A model generated the notes under the pieces. It was not told the DNA's origin and ran no database searches. It worked only from the letters and a program-made list of their open reading frames with translations. Positions 35,607-46,495 of a DNA stretch of 64,000 bases are shown piece after piece. Origin of the DNA: Onchidella celtica (lineage: Eukaryota; Mollusca; Gastropoda; Systellommatophora; Onchidiidae); NCBI GenBank assembly GCA_963931925.1, contig OZ007579.1, forward strand, positions 46,250,882-46,314,881, in the 5' to 3' direction. The position numbers and the translations under genes are program-made. How positions within the stretch are numbered: the stretch's first letter is position 1; each line of letters opens with the position of its first letter.

Positions 35607-38600
35607 CTGTGAAAATAAGATAATAATATCTTAAATAATATACATGTACAAGCAATGTGAGCGACATAAAAATAATAATATGTATGAACGTTGGCAGGAC
35701 AATATGTGAAAATCTTTAATCATAGGAAGAAATGATATTAGACAGCCAAGTTAACTTTGAGTTTTCAGTTTGAATTTGGGTTTTATGTTGCGATAGCACG
35801 ATAGCAGCCATTTGTGCCCTTCAGTCTATTTGGGTACACTTTCTTTATTTATGTTTTGTATTCAGACCTGTTAAGTTTGACATGGAATTGAACACATTCA
35901 TATAATTTTAACACATCGGTAAAATTCTAAAAAGTTGTTTTGTAAAGATCTGGAAAAAGTTTTGTAAACGAGTATAAAAGTTATTAAATCAAGTTGTAGA
36001 TCTTAGCCTCTCTCAGAAAGGGCTTATGATGCATTGTGGGTCCACTTCAGAAAAAAATTCTTTCATGGATTCGCAGGCACAGTGCCTTCTTTGGATATGC
36101 ATGAAGTCTAAATTATACAACACACGATAAATACGTTAAATTAATGGTAGTGATGTGGATATGTTGGTATACACAGAACACAAGTTTACACACAGTGTGG
36201 AAAGATAAGTGGACAGGTGACAAATAATAATAAATTGACAACTGAGTACACTGACAGATACATTGGGGGGGGGGGGGGGGGGGGAGGTTAAGCTAGTGGA
36301 CTGGTTGGCTTGTGAGTAAGGTGGGTCAGTAGGTAGGAGGGAAAGAGAGGGTGTAAGGGTTTGAATTCGAGTTTGAGTTTTGGAGAAAACATGTCGACAC
36401 GACAACAGTCACATTGTGCTAGGAAACAGCATGACAATAGACAGGTGTTAACAGAAAGATGGGACAGACAGACAGACCCTACCAGAAGCACCTAACAACC
36501 ACCCGCCAGTAAGTTGGTCGGTGGGTAGGCAGGCAGGCACCCAGGTGGGTGGGTAAGGTTGGCTGGATGGTGGGTATTACATTGATAGACAGGCAGACGG
36601 GCAGGCAGACAAAGAGAGATGGACAGACAGACAGAACTAAGCCCAATCATGATTATGACCATATTTGATCAAGCATGCTTGTTTCATTGGATGTTGTAGT
36701 AATCAATGACAAAGTACTATGTGTGTAACTGTATACTGCATGAATGAATGTGCCACTGGTGTGAACTTGTGTTCTGTGTATGTCAATATAGGCATTGACC
36801 TACCTCTGTATAGGTCCACTTGTTGCCAGAACTGCTGACCTCACAAGATCTCAACTCAATCAGGTAACTGGTCAAACTTTCCACTGTTGTCCGAGGGGTA
36901 ACTGATCTTTCACCTCGTCCCAACAGTTGTTTCCCTTCGTCCCTGGTCTGCGGTGGGCGTAGGACATTAACGAAGTTTGATCCCAAATCAAAATTCATTG
37001 GAGTTTTTACGCTTTTCTTCTTTTGTTCTATTTCAAAATTTAGAGAGTTGATTCCGATCTTCCTTGGTGTTCCTTCATCGTGCAAAACTGTGCCGTCATT
37101 GAAGTCAGTTTCCAGATTAATATCATTGTGCCTATTGTTAAGAACATCCAGATTGTGTGTTTCAAGCACTAGATGTCTGTTTTCCTGGACATTCAGATCC
37201 TTCCCCGGGATCTTCAGGTCAGTGTTCAAGTCCAGGTTTGTTCTATCCACAACGAGATCCTTGAATGTCATCTCGAGTCTGGTGTGGTGGTGCCGCTCTG
37301 GTGCTGGTGCTGGTGCCACCACCAGGAGTGACAAGCACATTTTACTGTCAGTCATCAGTTCTCCTGATTCTGTCAAGTACCAGATGGTGGTCGGAGTCAG
37401 GTACCAATCCTGCAGGACTAAGATGTTCTCTGAAATTGGGAAACATTAAATCACATTAGCCCAGAAGCAGTATAAATAAATTGAGCTTCCACAAAAGCAT
37501 TAAAAAAAAGAATAAGAAAATGGAAGACGTATGCAAAAAAGAAATTGAGAATCAGAAAATGGATCTGACAAAATTGGGCTTGGGGTGAAAGACCAGATTC
37601 CTGAGAAAACCCCTGCAAAGGGTGACAAATTTTCTATGGAAATTGAGATTTGCTAGTACAGTAGTCTCCACCTAAGAACCCGCCGCCTAAGAACCCGATC
37701 CGCCTAAGAACCCGCTGTTGCCGTGAAACAGAATTTTTTCACTGTAATTTACATGCGTAAGAACCCGCTCTGAAATGAAAAATTGGCCTAAGGACCCGGC
37801 ATTTGACCGTGAGACAAGCACACTTTTACGTAAAATTTCGATATTAAACACAAAATTCTCTTTCAAGTTGACAGAATAGAACAAAGCCACACAGTACAGT
37901 GAAAGAGAACAGGTGGAGGGAAGGTAGGGGGAGGCGAACCGCACAAAGGATGGAGCCCAGAGTTACGTCTTTCGTGTGCAAGCAGGCCACTCCTAGACTA
38001 AATTAGCATAGTCATTACCTAACATCTATTGTTGTCTGACTCGAGACTACTGTACTAGGAAAGATTGGCCATTCAGTTGAAATATTGGGCTTAAAACAGT
38101 CTTAGGAATATTTCATTTTGACTTTTTAAAGCGGTATAAAAATTTCACCTTCAGCCCCGGTTTTGTCAGATTCATCCACAGTGTGAGTTTGAGTTTGGGT
38201 TTTATGGCGCGTCAGCATGATAACGGCCACTTTGCGCCCTTCACGGTCTATTTGGGCCCAGTTTCTCTATTTATATGTTTCGTGTTCAGAGCTGTTTAAG
38301 TTTAATATAGAATTAAATACATTCATATAATTTCAACACAAATTTGTTTTGCATAGATCTGCACTAAGTTTTATAAAAGATTATAAAAGTTATTATACCA
38401 ACTTATAGATCTTAGCCTCTCTCGATCCCCCACAAATACATGCAATAAAATACATTGTTGCAGTTGTGTGATAATGTGCTTTTTGAATGAAGAATCTCGA
38501 CATGTTTCTTTGTTTGTTTGTCAGGTCTTACTGTTGACTCCCAGTGTCAGCACTGTTTGGTTGAAAACAGACTGCATGAGTGTGCCTCTGTGGAGGATGC

Positions 38601-38916
38601 TTGCAGGCAATAACATGGAAGGTTCCTGATTCTGCAGGTACCAGGTGAAACTGTGACATTTCAAGCCCTCACGCTGGTTGGTCTGTGGCCTAGACAAGAG
38701 ATCTGCCAGTTTGTCTGAGTACCTGGACAATGGAGACAGAGAGTTGAATGAAAGTGAATCATGCAAGGGGGGTGGACAAATTAACAATATCACTAGCAGT
38801 TACACATACCAGTTTTGTACACCAATCAAAATACAGCTCTTTACAACATTTATCTCATTCCTAGTATGCTGTCTGTCTGTCAGACTGTCTGTTCTCTCTC
38901 TTTCTCTTTCTCTCTC

Positions 38917-38947
<31 letters not shown>

Positions 38948-40687
38948 TACACACACTCACTCACTCACTCACATACTCAACTTACTCAACTTACTCACTC
39001 TCAGAGAGACCGACAGAGAGAGAGAGAGAGAGAGAAATCTACTTAATAAAGAAAAAGAAAAACAGTCATGCATACTCAGAATGCAAACAGTAATTATGAA
39101 AGTGCTTTTTTTTTTTTAAATGCAGAAAAGCCTGCAAAGTCATAGCCAGGCTTGGCACACTCTTTAAATATGATATTAAAAGAGAAAAGATTGTGGTTCA
39201 TCAAACCCCATCAAGAAAACTATGGAGAAAATTCTAAAAGAATGAGAAATGAGAGAAATTTTAGGACCTTTTGGAATATCGGGGTGTAGCATTTACACCT
39301 CACTTTTCTTGTTGCTTGATTTTTCTTCTGCGTTTTTTGTTTCTTCTTGTTTGAAGCCCATATACTTCACCGTCGACTTCTTTTTATTCATCTTAATAGC
39401 CCTCAAGGGGGCTGTTTGTTGACTAGCCCCCAGAAGAGTTATTTGGGCCATCGACTAGAGACACAGTGGCAGAGGAAAAGACAAAGGGTTTTCACATGGG
39501 TTGGTTGGTTGGGGAGGGGGAGTATGGGATGGTGGTTTTACATACTTTCAGTTCCATATAATATTTAAACCTGTAGGGTGTCCATGTGGAATCTTTAGTG
39601 AGGATTTTGACCTACTGTTACTCTGACTTGGGGAACTTGTAGTTCATGTATATTAATGTAATTTGTAGGCTACTGACTTGACACTTACTCTGGTAACCGT
39701 TCAAAGAAGAAATCCTTATATCGCTCCAGCCAGATCTGGGCGATTCTCACACGGTCATTGATGTCTCGGTCTGGAGAGAGGACAAGGCAGGTAATTTAGA
39801 GTCCAATGTGGTTTTCATTTAATATAGCATATTCTCTCCCTTCTCTTACCTAAACAAATTCTTTCTCTCTCTCTCTCTGATTCTCTCTCTATCTATCTCT
39901 CCGTTTCTCTCTGTCCTTCTCTCGTTCCCTCTCTGGGTCTCCCCCCTGTCTCTCTCTAAAAGTCGTTTTCCTCTTTGATGTTCTTTGCTATTGTTGTTGG
40001 GTGGGTGTGGGAGAGGGGGCTGGGTTGTAAAATGGAAGGAGGGAGGATTGTGGGTGCTCACAAGCATTTAAACAATGATTAAAAGAGATAAGATTGGGGG
40101 AAAATAAGGGAGCTATGCACAGCTCTTCTTTTCTCTCTATCCCTCCTCTTGGTCTACTTTATGATTTCACTCGATCTATGTATTACTTCTGTGTGAGTGC
40201 GAGCGCCCATGAGTGTATTTGTGTGTGTGTTTCTGTGGATGTGTTGTTTACCTTGCTGCTCTTCTGTGACTGGAGTGGGCAGGGAGCGAACCAGGCCTAC
40301 ATGTGAACAAGGCACTAGCTCTATCCCTCCACCACACATGGACAATCTGGAGATGTAGAAGGTTGGAACTGTGGGGTTAAGTTACTGAATATATTGGTTC
40401 AGGACAAATAGGCAGGTGGGCAAGCAGGCAGACAGATAGTGACAGACAGACAGACAGACAAGAGGGCAAACAGATGGAAAGACGGGAGAGCGGTCAGACA
40501 GACCGACAGATAGATAGACAAATAGACCATTAGATAGAGACAGACAGACAGGAATACAGACAGAAAGACAGGCAGGCAGGCAGACAGACAGATAGATAGA
40601 TAGACAAATAGACCATTAGATAGAGCCAGACAGAAAGACAGACAGACAGGAATACAGACAGAAAGACAGGCAGGCAGGCAGGCAGGC

Positions 40688-40722
<35 letters not shown>

Positions 40723-41806
40723 TGGATAGATAGATAGATACATAGATAGATAGATAGATTGGCAGAACGACAGACTTTTACAGGAAAACATGTAATCTGA
40801 CACTGACTAGCCGCCAAGAAGACTTTTATTAACTAAAAGCCAGAAGAAAACCTCACAGTTAGCCCTACTAGGGCTTCGCATCAGAATAGCGAGCTTGTCT
40901 AATATGTTCGCTAACCCTGCCCCCTACTGCTCGCTATTTGTTGAACAATAGAAGTAAAATCGCTCGCTATTCGCATGTTCTGCCCCTACTATAGTTAGAC
41001 AGATATACAAAAGAACAAAACTCACCTGAAAGATAGCTCTATGTTTTGATTGTCGGGTATTTGTAGCACCTCATCATACCCGCCTTTGACCAGGAAATGT
41101 CGGTTGTAGACGGCAAAGATGCCATCAACAATAACACTGATGGGCTGTGTCAGGCTTGCTGACGGGGGCGTCATCTGAAAGGGGTGAACAACACAAAAAC
41201 GTACGTATTGTTTTGCATTTTCCAAAAATATTTTCAGATTCACTTCATTTTTAAAATTTTTGGGGGGCGATGGGGCTCACTTTTGTTGGTAATACGAGAT
41301 TTATAAAATGCATTTCTCTCTTTCTTTCTCCCTCTTTCTCTCTCTCACTCCCTCTCTCTTTATCTCTCTCTCTCTCTCTCTCACTCTCTCTCTCTCTTTT
41401 TCTTTCTCTTCTTCTCTCACGTCCCCCGCCCTTTCCAATTACACTTTTTTTCTTTATTTTGCACATCCCCTGGGCCCAGGATAGGGGGGGAAAGAATGGA
41501 GAGGGGGAATAGACAGCTTTTATGGGGTGTGTGGGAGGACTGGAGGAGGAGGTGGCATCAGTTTCACCCCAATGGTGTTGTCCACACTTACTGTGAAAGA
41601 TTTCCATGTGGTCTTCAATTCCCAAGTAAAACTGCCAATTTTCAGGTGTTTCAGTGGTTGGTGTTTGTATCTGTAATAGTAGTGGATAGTGGTGGTCATT
41701 ATCGTGGTAGCGATGGTGGTGGTGGTGGTGATGATAATGGTAGTGGTGATGGTGGTGGTGATGATGATGGTGGTGATGTTGGTGGTGGTGGTGGTGGTGG
41801 TGGTGG

Positions 41807-41842
<36 letters not shown>

Positions 41843-44800
41843 TGGTGGTGGTGATGATGATGATGATGGCGGTGGTGATGATGGTGATGATGATGTCGGT
41901 GATGATGATGATGGTGGTGGCGATGGCAGTGATGATGTTTATCATATTATCCTAGTGGTGATGATGTAGATAATAATGATGGTGATGGTGGTGATGATCA
42001 TGGTGATGATGATATGTGGTGATGGTGGTGGGGGTTCTTGCCATAGAATTAATGGTGATGCTGGTGAGGGTGATGATGATGATGAGGGTAACTCTACTAG
42101 TGATGATGATAGCATAATAGCAGCATGTCAGTGATAGTGGCGGTGGTAGCAGCAATAATAATATTTTGTGGTCAAGATAGCAACCTCCATCACCACCACC
42201 ACCATCATTTCTGCTATGACAAGGATCACCAGTGCCATCACCACAACCATCATTATCAACATCGCTATCATCATCATCATCACCACGATCATCATCATCA
42301 TCATCATCACCACCACCACCACAATCATCATCACCACCACCATCATCATCATCACCACAACCATCACTGCCACTACGATAATGATAGTGACATGAATAAT
42401 CAAGACATCAGTGATAAAGGGTATCAGAGAAAGCCAAACAACTCACTGAAGTGTATCAAAGTCTATAGTGTCTACTACAGGCACGGCGACAACGCTATGG
42501 TCCCCATCTATCCGGGCCAGCAGCGGGAACAGCCAGCCCTCTGTACATTCACAGCGAGAGCCCAGGAAGATGACTACATCCCCAGATGTGTATCTGGCCC
42601 CCATCATCCTGGCTGTGGCCACGCCATGGGGCTGTGACAGGCGGAGCACTTGCACCTGTCCACATAGGCCACAATAACATCTGATTACTGTAGATCATTC
42701 CATGGTCTGTCCCCTAAGCTATAAATTTTGCTATTGCGTGGGGATCGTGGCATTTTACATTATGGGCTTTACCTGAACAGTGAAAACAGCTTAGAATTTT
42801 CTTCATTCGGCTTTGTAATTAGGCTACGGTGCCCTGACTACAGCCCCGAACTTGTAGGTAGAATGCGCATGACGTCATAGAATGTTTTTGCTTTGGTCTT
42901 CCGCCACTAAAAATGGCCGGTGGATCAGCTGATAATTGTAACTTCAAGATACGTCTAAGCAGTTAAAATGACTGCTAGTTGCACTGTAGTTGATTGTTAT
43001 GTCAGGGGTGTAAAGGATAGATCCAAGCTGGTCAGATTCCCTACCATCCGTGTAAACAAGGGAAAGGAAGTGAGAGAATTGATCGAACGTCTTCCATTGA
43101 ACATGTACATACATGCCATTGTTTATTGAAGCGACCTACGTTTAGCTCGCCGCCGGGTGGTTCGCGGCGCCTCCCGTGCCTCACAGTGCAAATTAGCCAA
43201 CGAATCAAAATCAGTGGGCGGATCCGGACACTAATGGCGGATATGCGCCTTCTACCTATAGTTCGAGGCCATCCGTAAAGCATGTACATGTATGCGCAAT
43301 TCTCGGAAACTTCACTCCTCCCGATTTCCCATGTACACTTTCATGCGCTTGATTTCAACACGATAGCGCTCACACTGTGCTAGGAAAAAGGAAGACGATA
43401 GGCAGAATACCGGTACAGCAGAACGATAGGACAGAAGGAGATCCTATTAGAAGTGCCCATCAACCACCCACCAGGGGAGGGGGCAGAGAGAGAGAAAGAA
43501 AGAAAGAAAGAGAGAGAGAGAAAATAGAACAAGAGAGAGAGAAATAAAAAGAGAAGCCGGCAACATGCAGCCAACGACTCCACGCCGTGAAAACTCGACC
43601 AGAAATTAGCCTGGGCACCGTTCCTAGCTGGATTCAAATTTAAGACCTCTGACCCCAGGTCAAGCGTTCTAACCACCTGGCCACTGGACCAACAAGCCCA
43701 GGTTTAAAAAACAACCTGTGAACTTTATTTGATTGTTTGTCAGCATAGAAGTCCGTTCCGACCCAAATCAACAGTACTGTAAAACTGCTCATTTGACACA
43801 CTTACGTTCTTGAGTACTGCCAGGTAGTTCTCTAGACGAGGATACCGTAACACATCTGTTGTAGAGCCATCGTCCACTAGGATGATTTCCTTCAAGAGTT
43901 CTGGCGGTGACCTGGGAGTATATTATGGCCAATCAAGTGTGCTCACGTAGTTGGGATCATGTGTGTTTAGTGACGTCAGGAACATGACGAGTACAATGAG
44001 TTAACAATAGTGGATGACAATGGTGATGATGACGGAAGGGATGATGATGGTAATGATGATCATGCAGATGACGATAATGATGGTGATGATGATGATGATG
44101 ATGACAATGAATATATATGGTGGTGGTGATGATGATGATGATGGTGGTGATGGGTGGAGGTGGTATTGATGATGATGATGATCGATGACGATGATGGTGG
44201 TGGTGGATGGAGAGAGAGATAGTGTTATTGATGAGAATGTGGTGGTGGTGATGGTATAATGATAATGACGATGGGGACGATGATTTTGATGATGAGAAGG
44301 AGGAAGAGAAGAACGACGGAGAACAAAATTGTGGTGAAGATGACGATGATGGTGATGATGATGATGACGATGTTGAAATAATGATGGTGATAATGATGGC
44401 CATGAAAAGGAGACCCATGAAGAGCAACGAAATATAGTGATGATGATGATGATAATAATGCTGATGATGATCAGTTTCCCTCACCACGAAAAATCAACTG
44501 ATCTGCCGACACCCCACCCAAAGTTTGCTTCTCCCACCAATAACCCCCATCCCCCAATGCAACTGACCTGTCCACTACACTATACACAGTCCTCAACAAA
44601 GCTGTCCATCTCTCATCTCGGAATACAATGATGACCGTGGCAGCGAAACCTGGGGTCAGTGTGGCCTCGATTTCGTCACAATCCGGCTCGCGAAAGTCCG
44701 GCAGTCTCCGGCGCATGGAGATACGGTCACTCAGGTAAGTGTTGAACCCATGACCCCGGTAACCTTCCTGGACACACACAGACAGACAAACAAGTTGTCA

Positions 44801-45589
44801 GTATTATCAAATCTTTTCATCACCTTCAAAAGTTGATTATTTTCATTCCTCTTCCTCCACAACCAACGCTGCCCTGCAATTTTCCTTCTTCGCCCTCTAA
44901 GGCTGTGTTTTCGTGTCTACAGAAACGGAAACGACAACGGAGACGTGAAAAACTCCTCAAGCAGTGAAATAATGGTTTCAAATTTCATGCGTAGGGAAAT
45001 GCCGTTCCTCTATACATGAAAACACTCTTGCTTTTTACTACTTGACGGATTTTTTGCCGCTTCCCGTGGCCGTTTCCGTTCTGTACATACGAAAAACCAG
45101 CTCTATGGTTACTGCCAATCCTACTTTTACAATCTTTCCATCTTCTCCATCAGTTCCTCCTCGTTTTGTTTTGTTTTGTTATTGTTATTATTATTATTAT
45201 TATTCTTGTTTTCCGGCACGTCTTCTTTTCTATTCTTTTATTCTCTTTTTGATATTTCAATTCCATATATCCTCCCTACCTACCCATCTTCTCAGACCAC
45301 CACTGTGCAAGGAAGTATTTGGGGAACAAAAACTAGACAATTGCTTGATTTCACATATCTAGAGATTGTCTGATTAAAACAAAAAAGTATTTGTACCCAA
45401 GACAGTGGTGAAGCATTGCATGACGGTCTACAGCCCACCTTTTTGAAGATGTAGGTGAAAATTAAGATAATACATGTAATAATAATAACAATAATAATAA
45501 TAATGATTATTTATATAGCGCCCAATCTAACTAATTGCTGAGGCGCTTTACAGAAAGTCTTGTTCTCTCTATCTGCAACTCAACCCTCT

Positions 45590-45641
<52 letters not shown>

Positions 45642-45679
45642 CCTTTCTCTCTCTCTCTCTCCCCCTTTCTCTCCCTCTC

Positions 45680-45729
<50 letters not shown>

Positions 45730-45855
45730 CCTTTCTCTCCCTCCCCCTCTCTCTCTCTCCCTCTCCCCCTTTCTCTCTCTCTCTCCCCTCCCCTTTCTCT
45801 CTCTCTCCTTCTCTCTCTCTCACGGACAATGTTTTGCATACTACGCTCTTGTATT

Positions 45856-45896
<41 letters not shown>

Positions 45897-46353
45897 GAGG
45901 ATAAACAAGGAAGAAATTAACTGAGAAAATAAAATAATGTATTGGGAAAGACTTCAAAGAGATTTCACAACTGAGACTGTGAGAGTGTGTTTGGAAAAGG
46001 TGGATCTTTAGACCAGGGACCGATAGATGCCTGTCTATACCAAGAGATCCGCATACAATTAGAGGGTTTACCGTGTACTCCGCTCGATGAATGGGATGTA
46101 ACCCCTCCAGCTTGATCTTGACCCCCGTGCCATTATCTCCCCATCGCATCACGCGAGTCATATCTGGCAGGGGCCCCGGATCCACGGGTGCCACGTAGAG
46201 TAGCTTGTCCATGACCGTCCGATCTTCCCACACCTCCAGCATGAGGTGGCGGATCAGTAGGAGAGCCAACACAAACCATGCTAGCAGTAAAATTAAGTAG
46301 GTCAACCGGAAGTACCGAGATGGCGGCCCGTAGTTTTCTGTTTGCTGCTCCAT
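35439..46353 (-). CDS. Polypeptide N-acetylgalactosaminyltransferase-like protein, probable pseudoenzyme (11 exons)
   Basis: Exons in transcript order: 46353-46072 (ATG), 44767-44568, 43911-43806, 42655-42447, 41631-41592, 41174-41026, 40346-40252, 39770-39689, 38722-38532, 37429-36804 and 35606-35439 (TGA). All phases match and the CDS is 2148 bp, 715 residues. It has a cytosolic tail, a TM segment at about 17-34 (type II Golgi topology), a GT-A core ('GFNTYLSDRISMRRRLPDFR', 'LLRTVYSVVDRSPPELLKEI', 'ILVDDGS', 'ENYLAVLKN') and a ricin-like lectin end ('WYLTESGEL', 'MATCDKTKQSQMWNFF'). Active GALNTs transfer GalNAc to Ser/Thr using Mn2+ held by D-x-H and a later His. Here D-x-H is GSR (228-230), WGGEN is PDNQN (319-323) and the His of VGH is Leu (347), so catalysis is unlikely. 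A stretch of about 150 residues interrupts the lectin domain. The 5' UTR is spliced (acceptor at 46375). Confidence 0.9.
35755..36020. repeat. Dispersed family C repeat, copy 1
   Basis: 'tttgggttttatg..gcg.cagca.gata.cggcca' through 'cattcatataattt.aacaca' to 'tagatcttagcctctctc' is collinear with 38183-38425 and, more loosely, 47797-48030. It lies in the last intron of the GALNT-like gene. Confidence 0.8.
36240..36500 (-). repeat. 20-G tract and family B repeat fragment
   Basis: A run of about 20 G at 36265-36284, followed by a family B SINE-body fragment ('acacgacaacagtcacattg' ... 'gatgggacagacag') at 36365-36500. Confidence 0.65.
36804..37429 (-). CDS. GALNT-like exon 10, lectin repeat with long insertion
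   Basis: Begins in ricin-like sequence ('TPTTIWYLTESGELMTDSKM'), then about 150 residues of charged Asn/Asp/Leu-rich sequence (residues ~490-637, with repeated 'DLN'-type motifs), then returns to 'YLIELRSCEVSSSGNKWTYT'. The donor gtaggt after GAG at 36804 is preferred to reading on to a TGA at 36783, because exon 11 (acceptor ttttcacag, phase 0) supplies the expected C-terminal lectin motif. Confidence 0.85.
38183..38425. repeat. Dispersed family C repeat, copy 2
   Basis: Shares 'gagtttgggttttatggcgc', 'cattcatataatttcaacac' and 'atagatcttagcctctctcg' with the copy at 35755. Intronic in the GALNT-like gene. Confidence 0.8.
38898..39035. repeat. (TC)n followed by (AG)n microsatellite
   Basis: A TC-rich run (38898-38950), a CTCA/ACTT stretch, then an AG run (39014-39035), giving inverted complementary arms in an intron of the GALNT-like gene. 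Confidence 0.9.
40400..40770. repeat. (CAGA)n/(GATA)n microsatellite with internal duplication
   Basis: Mixed CAGA, GGCA and GATA tetranucleotides. A segment containing 'agacaaatagaccattagat' occurs at about 40516 and 40602, so a block of about 86 bp has been duplicated within the array. Confidence 0.9.
41592..41631 (-). CDS. GALNT-like exon 5, 40-bp microexon
   Basis: Between acceptor ttggcag and donor gtaagt it codes H(split)-FTWELKTTWKSFT, matching the 'GGF-x-W-x-L-x-F-x-W' block of GALNTs. Phase 2 to 0 joins exons 4 and 6 without a break. The usual arginine-rich loop between this block and the next is missing, so the catalytic flexible loop region is shortened. Confidence 0.8.
41632..42446. 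repeat. Intron 4 of the GALNT-like gene: opposed trinucleotide arrays
   Basis: The plus strand is GGT/GAT-rich from 41689 to about 42125 and ATC/ACC-rich from about 42180 to 42395. The two arms are largely complementary and could fold back, placing the exon 4 donor near the exon 5 acceptor. Long open frames here are repeat artefacts. Confidence 0.9.
42447..42655 (-). CDS. GALNT-like exon 4, metal site lost
   Basis: Codes 'VQVLRLSQPHGVATARMMGA' through 'VVIFLGSRCECTEGWLFPLL' to 'VVAVPVVDTIDFDTL'. The family has D-S-H-C-E at the GSRCE position; D and H are Mn2+ ligands. The surrounding fold residues (GA, GW, PLL, RI) are kept, so this is a substituted GALNT rather than a different family. Phase 0 to 2. 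Confidence 0.9.
42968..43129 (+). pseudogene. Short THAP-like open frame, antisense in GALNT intron
   Basis: A 53-codon frame starts 'MTASCTVVDCYVRGVKDRSK' then LVRFPTIRVNKGKEVRELIERLP. The initial C-x4-C, the FP at a similar spacing and the basic helix resemble the start of a THAP zinc finger. The His-containing C-terminal half is absent. The match is by eye and weak. Confidence 0.35.
43345..43694 (-). repeat. tRNA-derived SINE, family B (complete, reverse)
   Basis: Read on the minus strand it starts with a tRNA-like head (B-box-like 'aaatttgaatccagc', A-box-like 'gtggccaggtggttagaac'), a CT-rich middle, and the body 'ggatctccttctgtcctatc', ending near 'cctagcacagtgtgagcg'. Head-less copies are at 21070, 36365 (reverse) and 51125 (forward). 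Confidence 0.75.
43984..44470. repeat. GAT/GGT trinucleotide repeat region
   Basis: About 490 bp of imperfect GAT/GGT units in intron 2 of the GALNT-like gene. His-rich and Ser-rich frames are artefacts. Confidence 0.92.
45483..45895. repeat. Dispersed 'tatagcgc' repeat with long (CT)n and (CA)n
   Basis: 'atttatatagcgcc' and 'ggcgctttacagaaagtctt' (45510-45560) are followed by about 235 bp of CT dinucleotides with CCCCTTT interruptions, then (CA)n at 45858-45890. The same head-plus-(TC)n combination recurs at 49827-50045, so the (TC)n probably travels with the repeat. Confidence 0.85.
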
Positions 46354-46495
46354 TCTGCGGTACCTGGGTCTTTTCTGTTGAATAAACACAAATATGCACG
46401 TGTTAGTGTGGTCAAATTCTTTTTTTTTTAAATTAGATCTAGAAATTTCCTGTTATAAATCACCCTTTGTTAGACACTCAGTTTTAACTGTTATA

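Noticed and set aside
36783..36803. Reading GALNT-like exon 10 through to the TGA at 36783
   Set aside because: A donor (gtaggt) follows GAG at 36804, and a phase-0 exon at 35606-35439 supplies the expected lectin C-terminus.
41496..42403. Gly/Asp, Val/Met and His-rich frames
   Set aside because: Trinucleotide arrays inside intron 4 of the GALNT-like gene.
45531..45908. Glu/Arg-rich and Ser/Leu-rich open frames
   Set aside because: Products of the (CT)n dinucleotide run; no coding evidence.
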